Shown: positions 50,901-63,207, counted from the stretch's first letter. The stretch is DNA of 64,000 nucleotides from Pseudisothecium myosuroides (GCA_951799445.1 OX637295.1:1488001-1552000); one strand, 5' to 3'. Numbers and translations: made by a program. The notes: generated from the sequence alone by a model not told the origin.

Positions 50901-52158
50901 GGGGCAGCCTGAGCGGCATTTTCCACAGTTGCAGGAATCTGCCGAGAACCGACCCCGAGCAGAAAATAGACGTCCGTATCCCCCGAATCGTGGAAAGGGT
51001 ATAAATCTACACTTTTAAAACAACCCAGGTCCGGGTTTCGGTGTAACTGCCTGACCCCTTTCCAACCCATGCCTCATGGCGCACAACCCTCAAAGCCAAG
51101 CAACTGAACCAACCCCTTTCAGTTTCCAACCCCAAATTAATTAATTAATTAATCTACAGAAAATTACAGAACGAGCCCAACAGCATCTCTATGTTTATCA
51201 GTCCAGCATCCACGGCTTGCAAAGCCGAATTGGGCTCATGTTGGGGGATAATCATCCCTCGTTTTAAGGGGTAGGAATTACTAATAAAACTCACTTAAAT
51301 CAACCCCAAAATAAGGAAAGAAAAGTTATAATACTGGTAGCAAACACACAAAGTCAGAAGCAGCCAGTGCACTTGATAAGTTCATGGGGGTGTTTTTTCG
51401 AACAAGTGGGGAAATTGAGTTCATGGTTTAGCCCCATATAGGATTCTCAACCCACTTGCGTCTCTATCTACATTTTTCTAACATTTGAGGGGTTGAAATG
51501 TTGGACTGTTGTAGATAGGGATGGAACTAGGGGTAGGGGTCCGTAACCAGCTCTGATTGTTAGCGTCTGTCTGCTCGACGGTGTTTCATCCACGAGCAGA
51601 TCGTAACCACATGGTATCATCCACGAAGGTGACCATTACATGGTTTTTCATCCACAAAGGCAACCATTACATGAGTTTTCATCCGCGTACAAAGCTGGTT
51701 ATGTCGTGTAATCCTTCTCGCCGCCTCCCGGCATCTCGAAGGTTACCTAGTCCGTAATGGGTATGCATACCTTGTTTGCCTCTAAAAAATTAGGCAAAGA
51801 GCGAGAGACCACTTGAATAAGTTTCCCAAGTGAGGTGGGTGCGACTGTAATAACCACTTGATTGTAACTGCCACCTTGATATTGTGTCTCTCCCAGGAGC
51901 ACAGTTTCTGCCAAATCCTCGTCGTTCCTAGATCCTAACTGACGCTGGCAGTTAATGGGGCTCATCAGGCAAAATGATGGAGCAACTGTAACTGCCAGTC
52001 TTTGGGACTGAAGCTGGCTATTCAGTTGGGTTTCAATTAGGTTATGGTTTCTTTGGCTGCCCCCCCCCCTGCCTGGTTCCCATTAAAAGGGTGTCTGTAC
52101 CCACTCACTCACCCATTTTTTTTAATTTTAATTTTTTAAACAAATGAAGACTCACTCA
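47987..52158. other. Spacer, no gene supported
   Basis: A plus-strand frame 49635-49910 contains a plausible-looking segment (IKWPSKWTLELKEANVEILE, then LLGDGGDIPKPNG) but has no recognised domain; it may be a transposon fragment. Near 50820-50880 is a C-rich patch with direct repeats ('aacccc', 'catggcaacccc'). Near 51580-51690 'catccacgaaggtgaccattacatg' type phrases are repeated three times at about 40-50-bp intervals. No gene could be assembled. Confidence 0.4.
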
Positions 52159-52423
52159 CTACACTAAATAGTGAAATTGGGTTGCCTCAACAATTAGGTT
52201 GCCTTACCCCAGAGAAGAGAAGTTACCTGATGGCTAATGCATTTCCAGATGGAGGCACACACCAACTTCTAATCCCAAGCCATGAACCACTGAGCCAACC
52301 CATGCCATACACATAGTTCTGACTTTACTGCATCCTTCCAAAGTAACTTTGCATACAGTATTGATATAGTGTAGAATGTCGAGAGATTAGTGTGGGGCAA
52401 CCTAATTTCACTATTCAGTGTAG
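52159..52423. mobile_element. 265-bp inverted-repeat element (MITE), family copy B
   Basis: It begins CTACACTAAATAGTGAAATT and ends with the inverse of CTACACTGAATAGTGAAATT. These ends match copy A at 2974-3228, and both copies share the AGGTTGCC/GGCAACC block next to the ends. The interior (about 210 bp) is non-coding. Flanking bases do not give an unambiguous target duplication. Confidence 0.75.
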
Positions 52424-53264
52424 TTCTCATAATCCTATTGGGCCCATGCCAACGTGACGGAGTCGGAAACTCGGAACTACTGAATACTTTTGTAATTGCT
52501 CTTTCGAAATTCAGACATTCCTTGGTTGGAAATTGGTCTGTCTGCATATGAACGGACTCCCTGGCTTTTTGTTGTCACTCAACCTTATCAATTGGACTGG
52601 GGTACCGTAGTCTACACTGTTGTTATTTTTTTAATTTTTTTAACTTTTTTAATTTTTATTTTAAAGAGGACGTTTTCTCTGGCTCCTGTCAGTCCTTTTT
52701 ATGCCCTTTTTATTCTTGCAGAAAGTGGGCATTATGTTACTGTAGCCTCGAGTTCGTTTCAAAGGACGACAAACAACACAAGTTCCACGCCAGGGAGGCA
52801 GGGACTAGCTAGCAGGCAGGTGGAACTGAATTTTGACTCTTGGGCTAGCCTAGCCTAGGCTATGATAACTCAAAAGAGTCTAACAAACTTGTACTGGAAG
52901 GAAAGCAAAGGGATTGCAGTTGATTTCACATGTCTGCACTGGGAAAAATAATTTATTCTCTGCTGGCTACTGTTACTTTTGAGGAAGAAAGGAATAAAAA
53001 ATTAAAAAAAATTAAAAAATCAGAGGAATCTTGGCAAGGTACAACTGCAAAAAATGTGGCAAAAGGAAATTGTCCATGTGTTTCACCGAAGAAAAATAAA
53101 TAAAAAATGTGGCCACTCAAAAAGCTTGAATGAGTGATCATCACAAGCAATGCTAGGTGTCGAAAAAGAGGTGAGGGCTTCAATCCAGCTTCGAATTGGA
53201 CGGAAGGTAGCCGTGATTTTTTCTTCGGTACGGTACCTACAGCAGGTGTCGCCTTGTGACGAAA

Positions 53265-53900
53265 TGGAAAGAATTGATTGACACCCCCACCCAAAGTCTT
53301 GAATGAGAGTTCTGGAAGGTTCGGATAGGTGTGTAAGGTCTCAATTTTTGGCAAGATTTTTTTGAATTTTTTTTTCAAGATAGAACTGATTAGCATTTTC
53401 TGAAATTTCTTCCAGACATTTGCATACTAGTCTAGTGCAAAATAAATAAATGTTACAAGTTTTTTTTACTAAATTGAAAGAATTGGTTGAACTCCCCAAA
53501 GTCTTGAGAGTTCTAGAAGGTTTAGATAGGTACCTAAGATTTCAATTTTTGGCAAGATTTTTTAAAACTTTTCCAAGATAGAAAAATTGATTAGCATTTT
53601 CTGAAATTTCTTCCAAACATTTGTATACCATTCTAGAGCAAAAGAAATAAATGTTACAATTCTTTTTTAGTAAATTGAAATAATTGATTGAACTACCCAA
53701 AGTCTTGAGAGTTTTGGAAGGTTCAGATAGGTACCTACTATAAGATCTCAATTTTTGACAAGATTTTTTTGAAACTTTTTCAAGATAGAAAAACTAATTA
53801 GCATTTTCGGAAATTTCTTCCAGACATTTGTAGTCCGGTTTAGTACAAAAGAAACAAATGCTACACATTTTTGGTTGTTTACATTGAATGTGCTAGTTTT
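53265..53900. repeat. Three tandem copies of a 200-bp AT-rich unit
   Basis: The phrase 'caatttttggcaagatttt' anchors units at about 53342, 53543 and 53749 (the last with 'ttgacaag'). Each unit also carries 'ccaaagtcttgagagttct', 'ttagcattttctgaaatttc' and 'ttccagacatttg'. The copies differ by scattered substitutions, so the array is not new. No coding content. Confidence 0.8.
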
Positions 53901-56900
53901 GAGTGTTTTTCAATGAAAATATGCCCTTGGGATTTCAGGAATTAGTTGAAAAATTGTACACACATGAATAGTGTTGGATATTGAAATGGTTTTGTGCCTT
54001 TCACCTTGCAAAATGTCTCCATATGAAGTGGCAAAATATCACTATATAGAAGGGGGAATTGATACCCTCCTCCCCCCAAATAGTAACACTAAAAACTTAA
54101 AGCACTTATAGCCATTCTTCTATTAGAGTAAGTATATCTAGAGCCAACAAATTAAAGGAATTTTCTATAAACTAGAATCCTACATTCAAGGTCATCAATT
54201 GTACAACAATAGTACATAGTATCAATTCAAAGGGCACCATGGATATCGTATACTTGACTGATTTTCTCTGCTATCTTTTTGTGTAAGCTAGTCTCTCTTT
54301 TCAATATCCAAAAATTTGTTATTTTTTCTTTCCAAATGACGTTTTTCCAACAAGCTCTACCAAGGTCTCCACTATATCTCCACCCCCATCAATCTTATAG
54401 CTCCATACAAGCCTGCACAAGACTTCTCTAACAATCCCCTACCCTACCCCACCCCACATGAGTCCAACAAGTTATCAATTTTTTCCACTTGCAAATAGTT
54501 CCAAACCAGTACTTTCCTTCCTCAAAAAAGAATCTACATCACATTGCAAATACCAATCAATTTTCCTTTGCCCATAAAACTACATATCTTTCTAGTTCCT
54601 ACCCAAATCCCACCCATTCTCTCTCAGCCGTTTAAAAAATCCTCTACCACTAATCTTCGTCCATTGCCTCCTCTTCTTATCTCGCCACGTCTCGTCCCCT
54701 CCTTCCCTTATGTCATGCATCCATGATTTCTTCCAAAAAGAGTGGCCTCCCAACCAATGTATGAGAAGAATGTTACAATGTGGGGGTGTACTCCAATGTT
54801 AGTGGCATGGGAGGGGGAGGGTCCCAACTCCCAAAGTAAGTGCCCCCCAAGCCAAGGGGAACCCCGTTGTCTCGTATCTTCGTCGCCATTGAAACATTCT
54901 CCAGGAAAGAAAGAGCTTCATTCAAGCCAGCCCCCTCCCCAAAGCCAAAGCCAAGCGAGCGAGCATGGGGAACGCGGATATTATTTGGGGTACCAATGGG
55001 GAACAGTTAAAAGCAACAGCTGCCCTACTCTAGGGCTAGGGCTGGGGTTCGACTAGACTAGGCTAGGCTCCATGATTGGATTCTTTGTGCACCGATAGGT
55101 CCGTTTGGCAGAGTCTCGAAGGCTGATGGCCCGCAGGAAGAATATCGACTCCCACTGGTCCCCCTCAGAGCAACGTGAATCATAAAGAGGCTGTTGGGGT
55201 AGTTCCAAAACGATTTTTTTTAATAAATTTAATCTCTTAAAACTTTTTTCTGAAGGAAAGGAACTGAAATTCAATGAAATCCATAGAAAAACGATAGAAG
55301 GCGAACAATCGAGGCCACCAGTGAAAAACAGCCATAGGCTTATTACTGAAATCTACCTTATGGAAGCTGAGCTGGAAGGCCCCACAGGGATTTTATTTTC
55401 AATTTGCAAGGGATTGTGCCATACTTCAGGAGTCATCCCTATTTGTGCTACTTTGGAATGGGAATGGTAGTGTACATATCACTTTACTTGTACACAATCG
55501 TAAAAAAACGGGGGTACAAATAGTCACATGGCACAAATAGAGTCTCCTCCAGCCTTTGTGTAACTTGACTAGAGAATACATAACATTATTGACCGATGCG
55601 GGGGGAAGGGGGTGGTTTTGCTCCCCTAGAAAATGGGAGCCCCTAGCGATGCAACTTCTCGACCAACGAATTATTCTCTGCAACTTCCTAGTCAGCCGAT
55701 GATACTGGTGTTGCAACTTCCAAGCCCACCAGCCATGACTCTCTGCAGATTAAATAAAATTCACTCCCATGGATTCAGGGAAAGATTTTCTAAGTTCTGT
55801 TCTAAGGGAGGATGGTTTTGGTTGGTTAACAATATTATGTAATCGATTCCAATGCAATTGTGCATCCATCTGAGTAATATTTTAGCCTCTACAGTCTTTT
55901 GCAAGCATATGATCAAAGGTAAAAAAAATGAGGTTCAAATTGATATAGCCTTTCAAGTTTTGTAAATAGTTGAATGTCAAATGTAAGAACTTTAGAACAT
56001 TCTTCGAATAATTGTGAAAGATGAACATAAGAATTTATAAAGCCATCACTAAGACATCCCCTTGGTATGAATGTACCCTTGGACTCTATGACACGTATAA
56101 AAGGCTAACCTCGAGAAAATCACACATATATTTCTAAAACTAAAAGGATAGAAAAGAATAAAGGTAGAAGGGAACAAATTGCATACAAGTTTCTACCAAT
56201 AATTAAAAATCCCAATGGTTAGTGTATTGTAAGAGGATGAAAGAGAAAACGGAAAAAAACATTCAAAACTTCAAAATAATCAAAATTATAGTATGGAAAA
56301 GGACAATAACTCAGAGGCTACGATAAGAACAACTTTATGTGGTCTTTATAGAAGGAGGGTGCAAAAACTCCAAATTTTATGCTTTGGTGATTAAAATTTA
56401 AAAATCTATCTGCTATTTTGTAGTTGATTATTTGTATTTTTCAATCTTACTTCAACACTTTGGGATCCTTGATTCCAAATATGAATTCAATTTCACCCAA
56501 ACTAATCATTTGTGGTAAATAGTAAGCTTTTGTGTTTTTTTATGGAAGAAACTTGGAGTTGGATCCACAAAACTAGGCCTACATATTTTTTTACAAGTGA
56601 AATCCGATGTCTATGTAGCATTATATACTAGAGGAGGGGTTTGAACAACCTTTAAAAGAAGCACCTTACAATGAACAAAATTGTCCTATATGCATGCTCA
56701 GCCAACCCAATCCTTCAATTAACTACTAAGTCCCTCCCAGGTATCTAGCAAAGCATAATCCCTTCTCATTGTATGGAGAAGCATTGCTTGGATTATACAA
56801 TGTTATGTAACCCAAGTATAACTAGAATAGTTACATGAAAACCCCTAGTAGAACATGTATACTTTAAATGAGTTTGTTTATATTATTTTGTTTGTTACGG

Positions 56901-57368
56901 TGAGATCTCTGGAACTGTGCGCCCCCCATTCACATTCTTGGTACTGTCAGAAAGCCTTTTTTGCGAGGAGGGGTGCACCGACTTTGTTTTGTGGCGTCCC
57001 TACTCATGACACTAAACACATTGAATTTCAAAGTTTTTATAAATTAAAAATTCACTTCTACTTTTATTTTATTATACTAGACACAAGGCACACTATTGTA
57101 GATATTAGGGGCAGTCACATCTTCTTTACTGCATGCCTATTTCCTAAAAAATGGAGACGTGTCGGCTCCACATTGACTTCTCGTTGGCAGAATACATTTA
57201 TTCTGCTAAATCTTCTCCACGTCCATTATTCTCATGCGGAGGAGAATAATGGGCGTCAAGAAGATTTCATGGGCCAAATTTTTGATTTGGGGCTCCGTAG
57301 TTTCGCCCCATCATTGTTGCTAGAGCTTGCGGTGGCACAAGCTATGCGTCGGAACTCGGAACTCTAGC
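53901..57368. other. Spacer with scattered repeats, no gene seen
   Basis: A GC-richer patch at 54730-55070 and another at 55600-55800 hold only short frames without domains. The segment at about 56982-57110 resembles 221-390 of this window (shared 'ttgaatttcaaagttttt' and 'caaggyacact'), so a dispersed repeat is present. A frame running to 57366 (LLELAVAQAMRRNSEL at its end) is unrecognised. Confidence 0.4.
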
Positions 57369-57584
57369 TCATTTGATTGGGTCTTGGAATCTTACGAAAT
57401 TACCCCATCCAGTCTTGTACGTAAACCGATTCTCCAATTTTGATTCTCCATGTTGGACACATCCTAAAAGGGGTGTCACACCTTCTTCATTGGCTAGAAC
57501 AACTCCGCATTGGCTCTCGTATTCTCTCACCAACTTCTCATCCTTCATAGAAACTAGTGTGCCCTGTACCGTTGCCACAATCAA
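57369..57584 (-). other. Unrecognised 71-codon open frame, possibly a mobile-element fragment
   Basis: The translation has balanced, protein-like composition (for example DEKLVREYESQCGVVLANEE and TGWGNFVRFQDPIK), unlike most frames in the AT-rich spacer. There is no domain I can name, no obvious splice-linked neighbour and no supported promoter. It may be a remnant exon of a transposon gene or chance. Confidence 0.25.
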
Positions 57585-59548
57585 ATCAAAACAAAAGTAA
57601 AAATAATTTTCTAATTTTTTTATTCATAAAAACTCTGAAATTCAATAACTTTCAAACCGTGGGTCCAAATGCTACCAAACAAAGCCCGTGCATCCCTCCC
57701 TCCTCGCCGAGGGTCCCGATGGTACCAAGGATACCACTAGGGGACGCATGATCCGGGAGATCTCAATGTAACAAACAAACAACCAAACTTAAGGTATGGA
57801 TTTGCTTGCTGAAGTAGGGTAGGTCATCCCCTCCCTTCCTTTTGAAGCCAAGCTTCTCCCAACTCCGTCTAACCGCTGGGTTGGTTTCCTCCAGTTGCAA
57901 GTTGCAATTGGCGAACGTGCGAAGAATATACCTGAGGAAAGCTCCCTCCTCCATTGGCGTGCCCAATTGCCGGCATCACCAACGCTGTCTGTGCGCAACT
58001 GAAGCTTGACAACGTCTCGTCTCTGACTTCTCTCCGCGTAACTTCCCTTCCCTTCCCTTCCCCCAAGTTGCACCAACAGTACAATGAGTGTCATCAGTTC
58101 AGTGTAGGACCCTCCCAAAGTCCCAATTCCATAGGATACAGGATCCCATTGATGCGGAGGGAGGGAGGGAGGGAGTTCCCAATGCAAAGATGCTCCTTCC
58201 ATCAGTTGTGTTGTCAGGATAACCTCCGTTTGCTCCATACTAAGCTTACTCACTTGGGCACTTGGGCACGGACTCCCAAGCCAGCCACGACACCCGGCAC
58301 TTCACTGGACGGGAGTGCAAAAGCGCGGTGGGGACCAGTGCGGCAACTCGAAGACTGAGACTACCAGACTTCCAAGGAGTTCCAAGGACTTCCAAAGACT
58401 TGCGGTTGAGGAACTGTCAGACTTCCAAAGACTTGAGGGGAACTTGCAGGGACTTAGGTGCGGATGTCAATATACAAAAAAACGAACGAACTTTTGTAGA
58501 AAAAGATAGGAGACTTTCCGGACTTCTACAAGGAAGTATGCAGTATTTGCAAGAGGAGAATCGGAATTATTCGCAGGCAAAATTTTAGGAAGAGGTCCAT
58601 GAAAAGCAAAAAGGAAGTAACTTTCATAACTTCTAGAATTCACCTAATTTTAAACGATTTTTGTTAACATTGTTCTTAGTTTGACTTCAAGACAAAAAAA
58701 AAAACTCTTAAAATGCAAGTGCAAACATCACAAAACTCTCTGAAATTCTGAAAAACTGTTTTTGTATTCCAAATGCACCCATGGACATTCCCCCTCAAGG
58801 TAACTACACCCATAAAAAACGCACCCCTCCCTAAAACCAACCCCTACAAATTCTTGCCTAAATTGTATCAATCCCACTCACTATCCCATGAAAGTTTCAT
58901 GTCAATTTCAAAATCCCCCATTTTCAACACTTTGAAAATTCCTAATTCATTCATACAGTGTCCAAAAATTGCACTCTAATTATCCCATTAGGTGGAGATT
59001 CTCGAATCCTCTTTTGACTCCCACAAGCACCACTTTTCCCATATAATACCAGCCAGCACCCATGCTGAATTGCTGGTTCGGTCGGTTTTCGGTGAAGTTA
59101 CCCTTATCTCGGGCCGTGTGGGGTACTGTTCGAAACGGCAGATGGAAAGGCACACCACTACAGTATCATAGTACTCGTACTCCCGTCATCAGTAGTAGGG
59201 TGGCCGTGATAATGCCAATCTGGGAGATTTTTCTCACTTTGTGCGCAACAACCAGTGGTGGAGATCTCCACGGCAAAAAACATTCGTCGGCCTGGCTTGA
59301 GTTGAGTTGTGAGACGGCCTGACGGCCTGCCTCACTGTTGGGGAATATGCGTTGAGTACAGTAGGGTGCAACGGAAGGAAGGCAGCGGCCATGCCTTTTG
59401 CGAAGCGTACAGGAGCGCCTTTTTGACCGGACTGACTAGCTTGCTGCTGGCTCATCCGTCAGCTGGTGTGGTGTGATCGAGCAGTGGGGATTTTTCACAA
59501 GCAGACGATGCAGCTGGACGAGGCAGTGTGGGGACGTGCCGCTCCGTG
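57585..59548. other. Spacer with simple repeats, no gene supported
   Basis: At 58156-58176 there is a (GGGA)n run. At 58365-58450 'acttccaa.ga' is repeated five or six times in the local sequence. The stretch 58530-58740 matches 34055-34330 as a dispersed repeat. The many overlapping frames between 57790 and 58590 contradict one another and show no domain. Confidence 0.4.
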
Positions 59549-60000
59549 ACATGTCCTTCGATCCGGAGGTGGGGACCTCGAAACCTACGGTACTTCCCAG
59601 TTGTTAAAAAACAAAAAACAGAAAACAAAAAACAGAAAACAAAAAACTGCGGTACTCTCATCTCAGAAGGAGGAGTTCGCAAGGACGGAGATCGAAGCTA
59701 GGTTTGCATCTCCGTTACATGTCCTTGAAGCCGGATCGAGGTGGGGACCTCGGCACCTACAGTACTGTCGTCTGAGGCGCAAGGACGGAGATCGAAGCTA
59801 GGTTTGCAATCTCCGTTACATGTCCTTTGAAGCCCGAGGTGGGGACCTCGAAACCGTCGTCTGAGGCGCAAGGACGGAGATCGAAGCTAGGTTTGCATCT
59901 CCGTTACATGTCCTGGAAGCAAACCGGAGGTGGGGACCTCGAAACCTACAGTACTCTCATCTGAGGAGGAGTTCGCAAGGACGGAGATCGAAGCTAGCTA
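59549..60000. repeat. Tandem array of a ~100-bp unit carrying a GAGGT/ACCTC palindrome
   Basis: Units beginning 'gcaaggacggagatcgaagc' start at 59679, 59779, 59868 and 59975 (spacings 100, 89 and 107), with a partial unit upstream from 59549. Each unit contains 'ctccgttacatgtcct' and the inverted motif gaggtggggacctc. Copies are very similar, implying recent amplification. It is GC-richer than its surroundings and non-coding. Confidence 0.85.
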
Positions 60001-60535
60001 GGTGTTCGATCTAGTCAGTCAGTCAGTCTTCTAGACGTGGTGAGTAACTGCGCAACGAATTACAAAGACTGAAACAAGCAATGGATTCGATTGAAGCGTA
60101 CTGGGGGAAAGAAAAACGTGTTCCCGGCCTTTTTGAACTCTAAATCGTCTCGACTCTCGGAATGTGGTACACGTTTTCTTGTGACTGAATTGTGGTTTCT
60201 AAAGTATGGAAGAAAGAGATCGAACAACAATGATCCAATCCAAATTGAGGTGTCATGTGTCGTTGGATCCGGTTGAAATTGGTAACAAACGAGTTATGGT
60301 TACTGTGCACCTCGCTTTTAATATGTCAAATATATATAAAGAGACTATGTTATGACCATAATTGGATACTTCAATTCAAGCACGTTTTATGTCAATTACA
60401 CATAAGAACACAATGTGTGGCAACCACCATTGGATACCTCAATTCATGCACACTTTATTAATCAAATATACATAAAAACAATATCAAATTCAAGGGTGTA
60501 AAATCACTTGTTTTTTTATTTGTCATTGGAGGATT
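60001..60535. other. Spacer, no gene seen
   Basis: A (CAGT)n-like run at 60015-60029 is followed by AT-rich sequence. The words 'ggatacttcaattcaagcac' (60364) and 'ggatacctcaattcatgcac' (60432) form a local duplication about 68 bp apart. No supported gene. Confidence 0.45.
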
Positions 60536-60693
60536 TTAACCCCTATAGCTGATTGTTTGAGACATAGCAAAAGTTAGAAGTTCTTCAAAATGCATATAAA
60601 TTTTTTATTTACGACTCTTTTTGTCCAAGGTGTTGTTTTGTGCAATTCCGAGAGTATTTTCATATTTTTGAGGTAAGGAACTTTAAGGGTTAA
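60536..60693. mobile_element. Short TTAA element, 150 bp, probable deletion derivative of the piggyBac-like family
   Basis: TTAA lies at 60536-60539 and 60690-60693. The interior begins CCCCTATAG and ends CTTTAAGGG, diverged from the CCCCTAAAG ends of the two 0.9-kb copies. The internal 'ttttcatatttttgaggtaaggaactt' resembles their right ends. Most of the interior is missing compared with the longer copies. Confidence 0.6.
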
Positions 60694-61500
60694 ATGGAGA
60701 CTGGACAAAGAACTTGGTTTTAAAACCAAGCCTTTCCCACAATACACTCATTCTCCACGTCCAAAAATAGAAAAAAACTCAAGGAATGTAACCGCTCCTT
60801 CCCTGGTCTTGTGGACTTCAGCCTGCTGGGACCACTCCCCCTCCCCCCAACAGACTCCCCATTCACGCCCGCCCTATAAGAAGCCGCCGCCTCCAAGTCT
60901 CCACACCCCTACCCAAAAGAAAAAAAAAGAAAAAAAACAAAAGAAAACGAAAAAAAAAGAAAAAGAAAGAAACAGAAAGCAAGAGGCTCCGTCCCAAGTC
61001 TGCCAGTGGAGCGTTTGCGACCATGATGCACGCCCGGTGGGGACAGTTGCAGCTCCCGCTTTGCCAATCAGGTGCTGCAGGCCTCGCTTCCCTTGTGAAT
61101 TGAAGAAGGCGAAGTGAACAGTCGGCCCCGCCTGCAACAGTAGCGTAGTACAGTAGAAGGCCTCTCGGTCCAGTTAGAAAAGGCCACTTCCAAAGGTCCA
61201 ACTAACAAAGGAATCAAACAGCCGGGACTCACTTCACACCAACGTCAGCTTGCACATGGAACCCACCCGGACTTTTCAGATGGGGGTGTTCGCCTTCCTT
61301 CCTTCCCTTTGCTTCGGATCGCTTTCGCATTGTTGGGGAACAAGGAATCGTTGGGTGGAAGGAAGGAATCACACTCTTGGTGACAGATAAGACTTGGTGA
61401 CGCATGACTCAACAGCGATAACGGATGGGAAGGATAGGGCAGCAGCAAAAGGAGGTCAGTTGGACGAAAATAGCGTAGAACCCTGGCTGTTCCCATGGAA
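60694..61500. other. Spacer with an A-rich run, no gene seen
   Basis: A long A-rich run (60908-60975, AAAAGAAAA type) splits a GC-richer stretch. Frames on either strand through this run are low-complexity artefacts. No domain or RNA gene is visible. Confidence 0.45.
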
Positions 61501-62110
61501 AGCAAAACTGTACAGTAGTACATCTCGCAGGTGCAGTATATATCATCCATCGCAACCAGAAATAGACAAGGAAGGAACACTGACAAGATGAACTGGAACG
61601 TGGTGACGGGAGAAGGGATGATACAGTATCACAGAATACAGAAAGAAATTTGCATAATTCACAGAGAAAAATCGCTGGGCAGGAGACGTAAACCTAGACT
61701 TGGTGGTGTACAGTATGACTCAGATGGTAGGATAGGGTAACGAACCAGTTGAGTTGTGCATCGAACTCAGTCCCGCCATGGAAAAGCCAAACTCTACATC
61801 CTCCAGTTACAGTATATATCATCCATCACAACCACAAATAGACGAGGAAAACAACATGAGCCACAACATGGAACAGGTGGGACAGAGGATGACAACAGAG
61901 AATTCGGGAAGAAATTGCATAGTTTTCAGAGAAAAAGTCACTAAACTTGAGGCATAAGCCTATTCCAAGGATCGCAACTCCCATCTGCAAAACTCCACGT
62001 CCATCAGAGTGAAGAATATATCATCCATCACTACATACAGAAGGAACACAACATGGAAATCACACCCCAGATTTGAGGACAAAAACAGGGTGATTTTGAG
62101 AGAGAAACCC
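61500..62110. repeat. Three degenerate tandem copies around 'atatatcatccatc'
   Basis: Units with 'gtatatatcatccatcrcaacca' and, further on, 'gaaatt.cat...ttcacagagaaaaa' start near 61532, 61811 and 62022. Spacing is uneven (about 280 and 210 bp). The short plus-strand frames over this array are repeats of one another rather than a gene. Confidence 0.65.
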
Positions 62111-62949
62111 TATTTCCATGGATGTGAAGTATACCTGAAAAACGTTTAGTTAGCATCCCACATCACTGCGTCAGAGGCACGAATGGAGTTGAGGAATACA
62201 ACAAGCAGATCAAGCATGTAATGACATCATATACAAAATTCAGGAATTGAGGAAAACTCACGAGTGTTCATGCAATGACAACATACAAAATTTCAAAGGG
62301 AAAAAAACACCATGGAAGAGGAGGCACGTTGGTTGCAAGTCAGAATGAATGTGTACAAAGTTATTATTGTCTCACTTTGAATCTACAAAACCGGTTGCCG
62401 CCTCCATCTGGGATGGAAACAATCGGCACCATAAGAGTGCCCTTCCTTCGTCTGTATAGAAGCTTTCATGATAAAACTGTACAAAACTAATCTCCGCGCA
62501 CCTCACCAAACACACGCTCGCAGCAGCTCCAGCTCCAGTTTCGAAAATGTTCCGGAACTGCAACATCTGTCTGTCTCATCTTCTTGTTGTCCAACTAGGA
62601 ATTTACAAATCGCGTCAATTGCTCACATTTTTCGTTTCGACTAAAGCTACTCCGGTGCTGGCAAATAGATACGAAGAGATTTGGAAAGCTCTTCACAGTT
62701 GGTGGTTCCTACTATTCACAAAACTCTAGTTGGTCACCCCTGGATCTCACGCCTGTACATCACTAACTGAGAAAAATCTTCGCCGGTGCCATCCCTCACA
62801 TATCAAGCGGCATCTCAAAGATGCCAGCCTCTCACTGTGTGGCCAACCACTACTAAAATAAAACCAGGCAACCCAAAAATGAGAATAATAATCCGAATCG
62901 GTACTACGAGAATAACAAACCAAAAAAGCTCAGGGAAAAGAATACCACA

Positions 62950-63072
62950 CAGCCTCGGGAGAGAAAAGAGAGGGAGAGGTGGGAGAGGGAGGAAGAAGAA
63001 GAGGATAAGAAGAAGAGGAGGAAGAGGATAAGAAGAAGAGGAGGAAGAGGATAAGAAGAAGAGGTCATTAAA
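62950..63072. repeat. Purine-rich tract with a 23-bp tandem unit
   Basis: About 110 bases are almost only A and G on the plus strand, with 'gaggataagaagaagaggag' repeated three times at a 23-bp period near 62998-63066. It lies 140 bp past the stop codon of the MYB gene, so on that gene's strand it is a pyrimidine tract in the probable 3' UTR. Confidence 0.8.
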
Positions 63073-63207
63073 TATACAAGACGAAGATGATGAGGAGATG
63101 AAAGAGAAGAACAGAAAATCCGAGGAGATGTTGGGAAAGAGGAGAATTGGTGATAAGTCTCTTGAAAGGGTGATGAGGGGCATGTTGACAGAAAATGCTT
63201 CCCCCGT

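Noticed and set aside
60809..61201. Frames on both strands through a long A-rich run
   Set aside because: The translations are dominated by poly-Lys or poly-Phe from the homopurine run; no start context, domain or splice partner.
62815..63183. Minus-strand frame rich in Ser, Leu and Phe past the MYB stop codon
   Set aside because: It is the translation of the C/T-rich tract and lies beyond a clear MYB C-terminus and stop at 63208; treated as 3' UTR.
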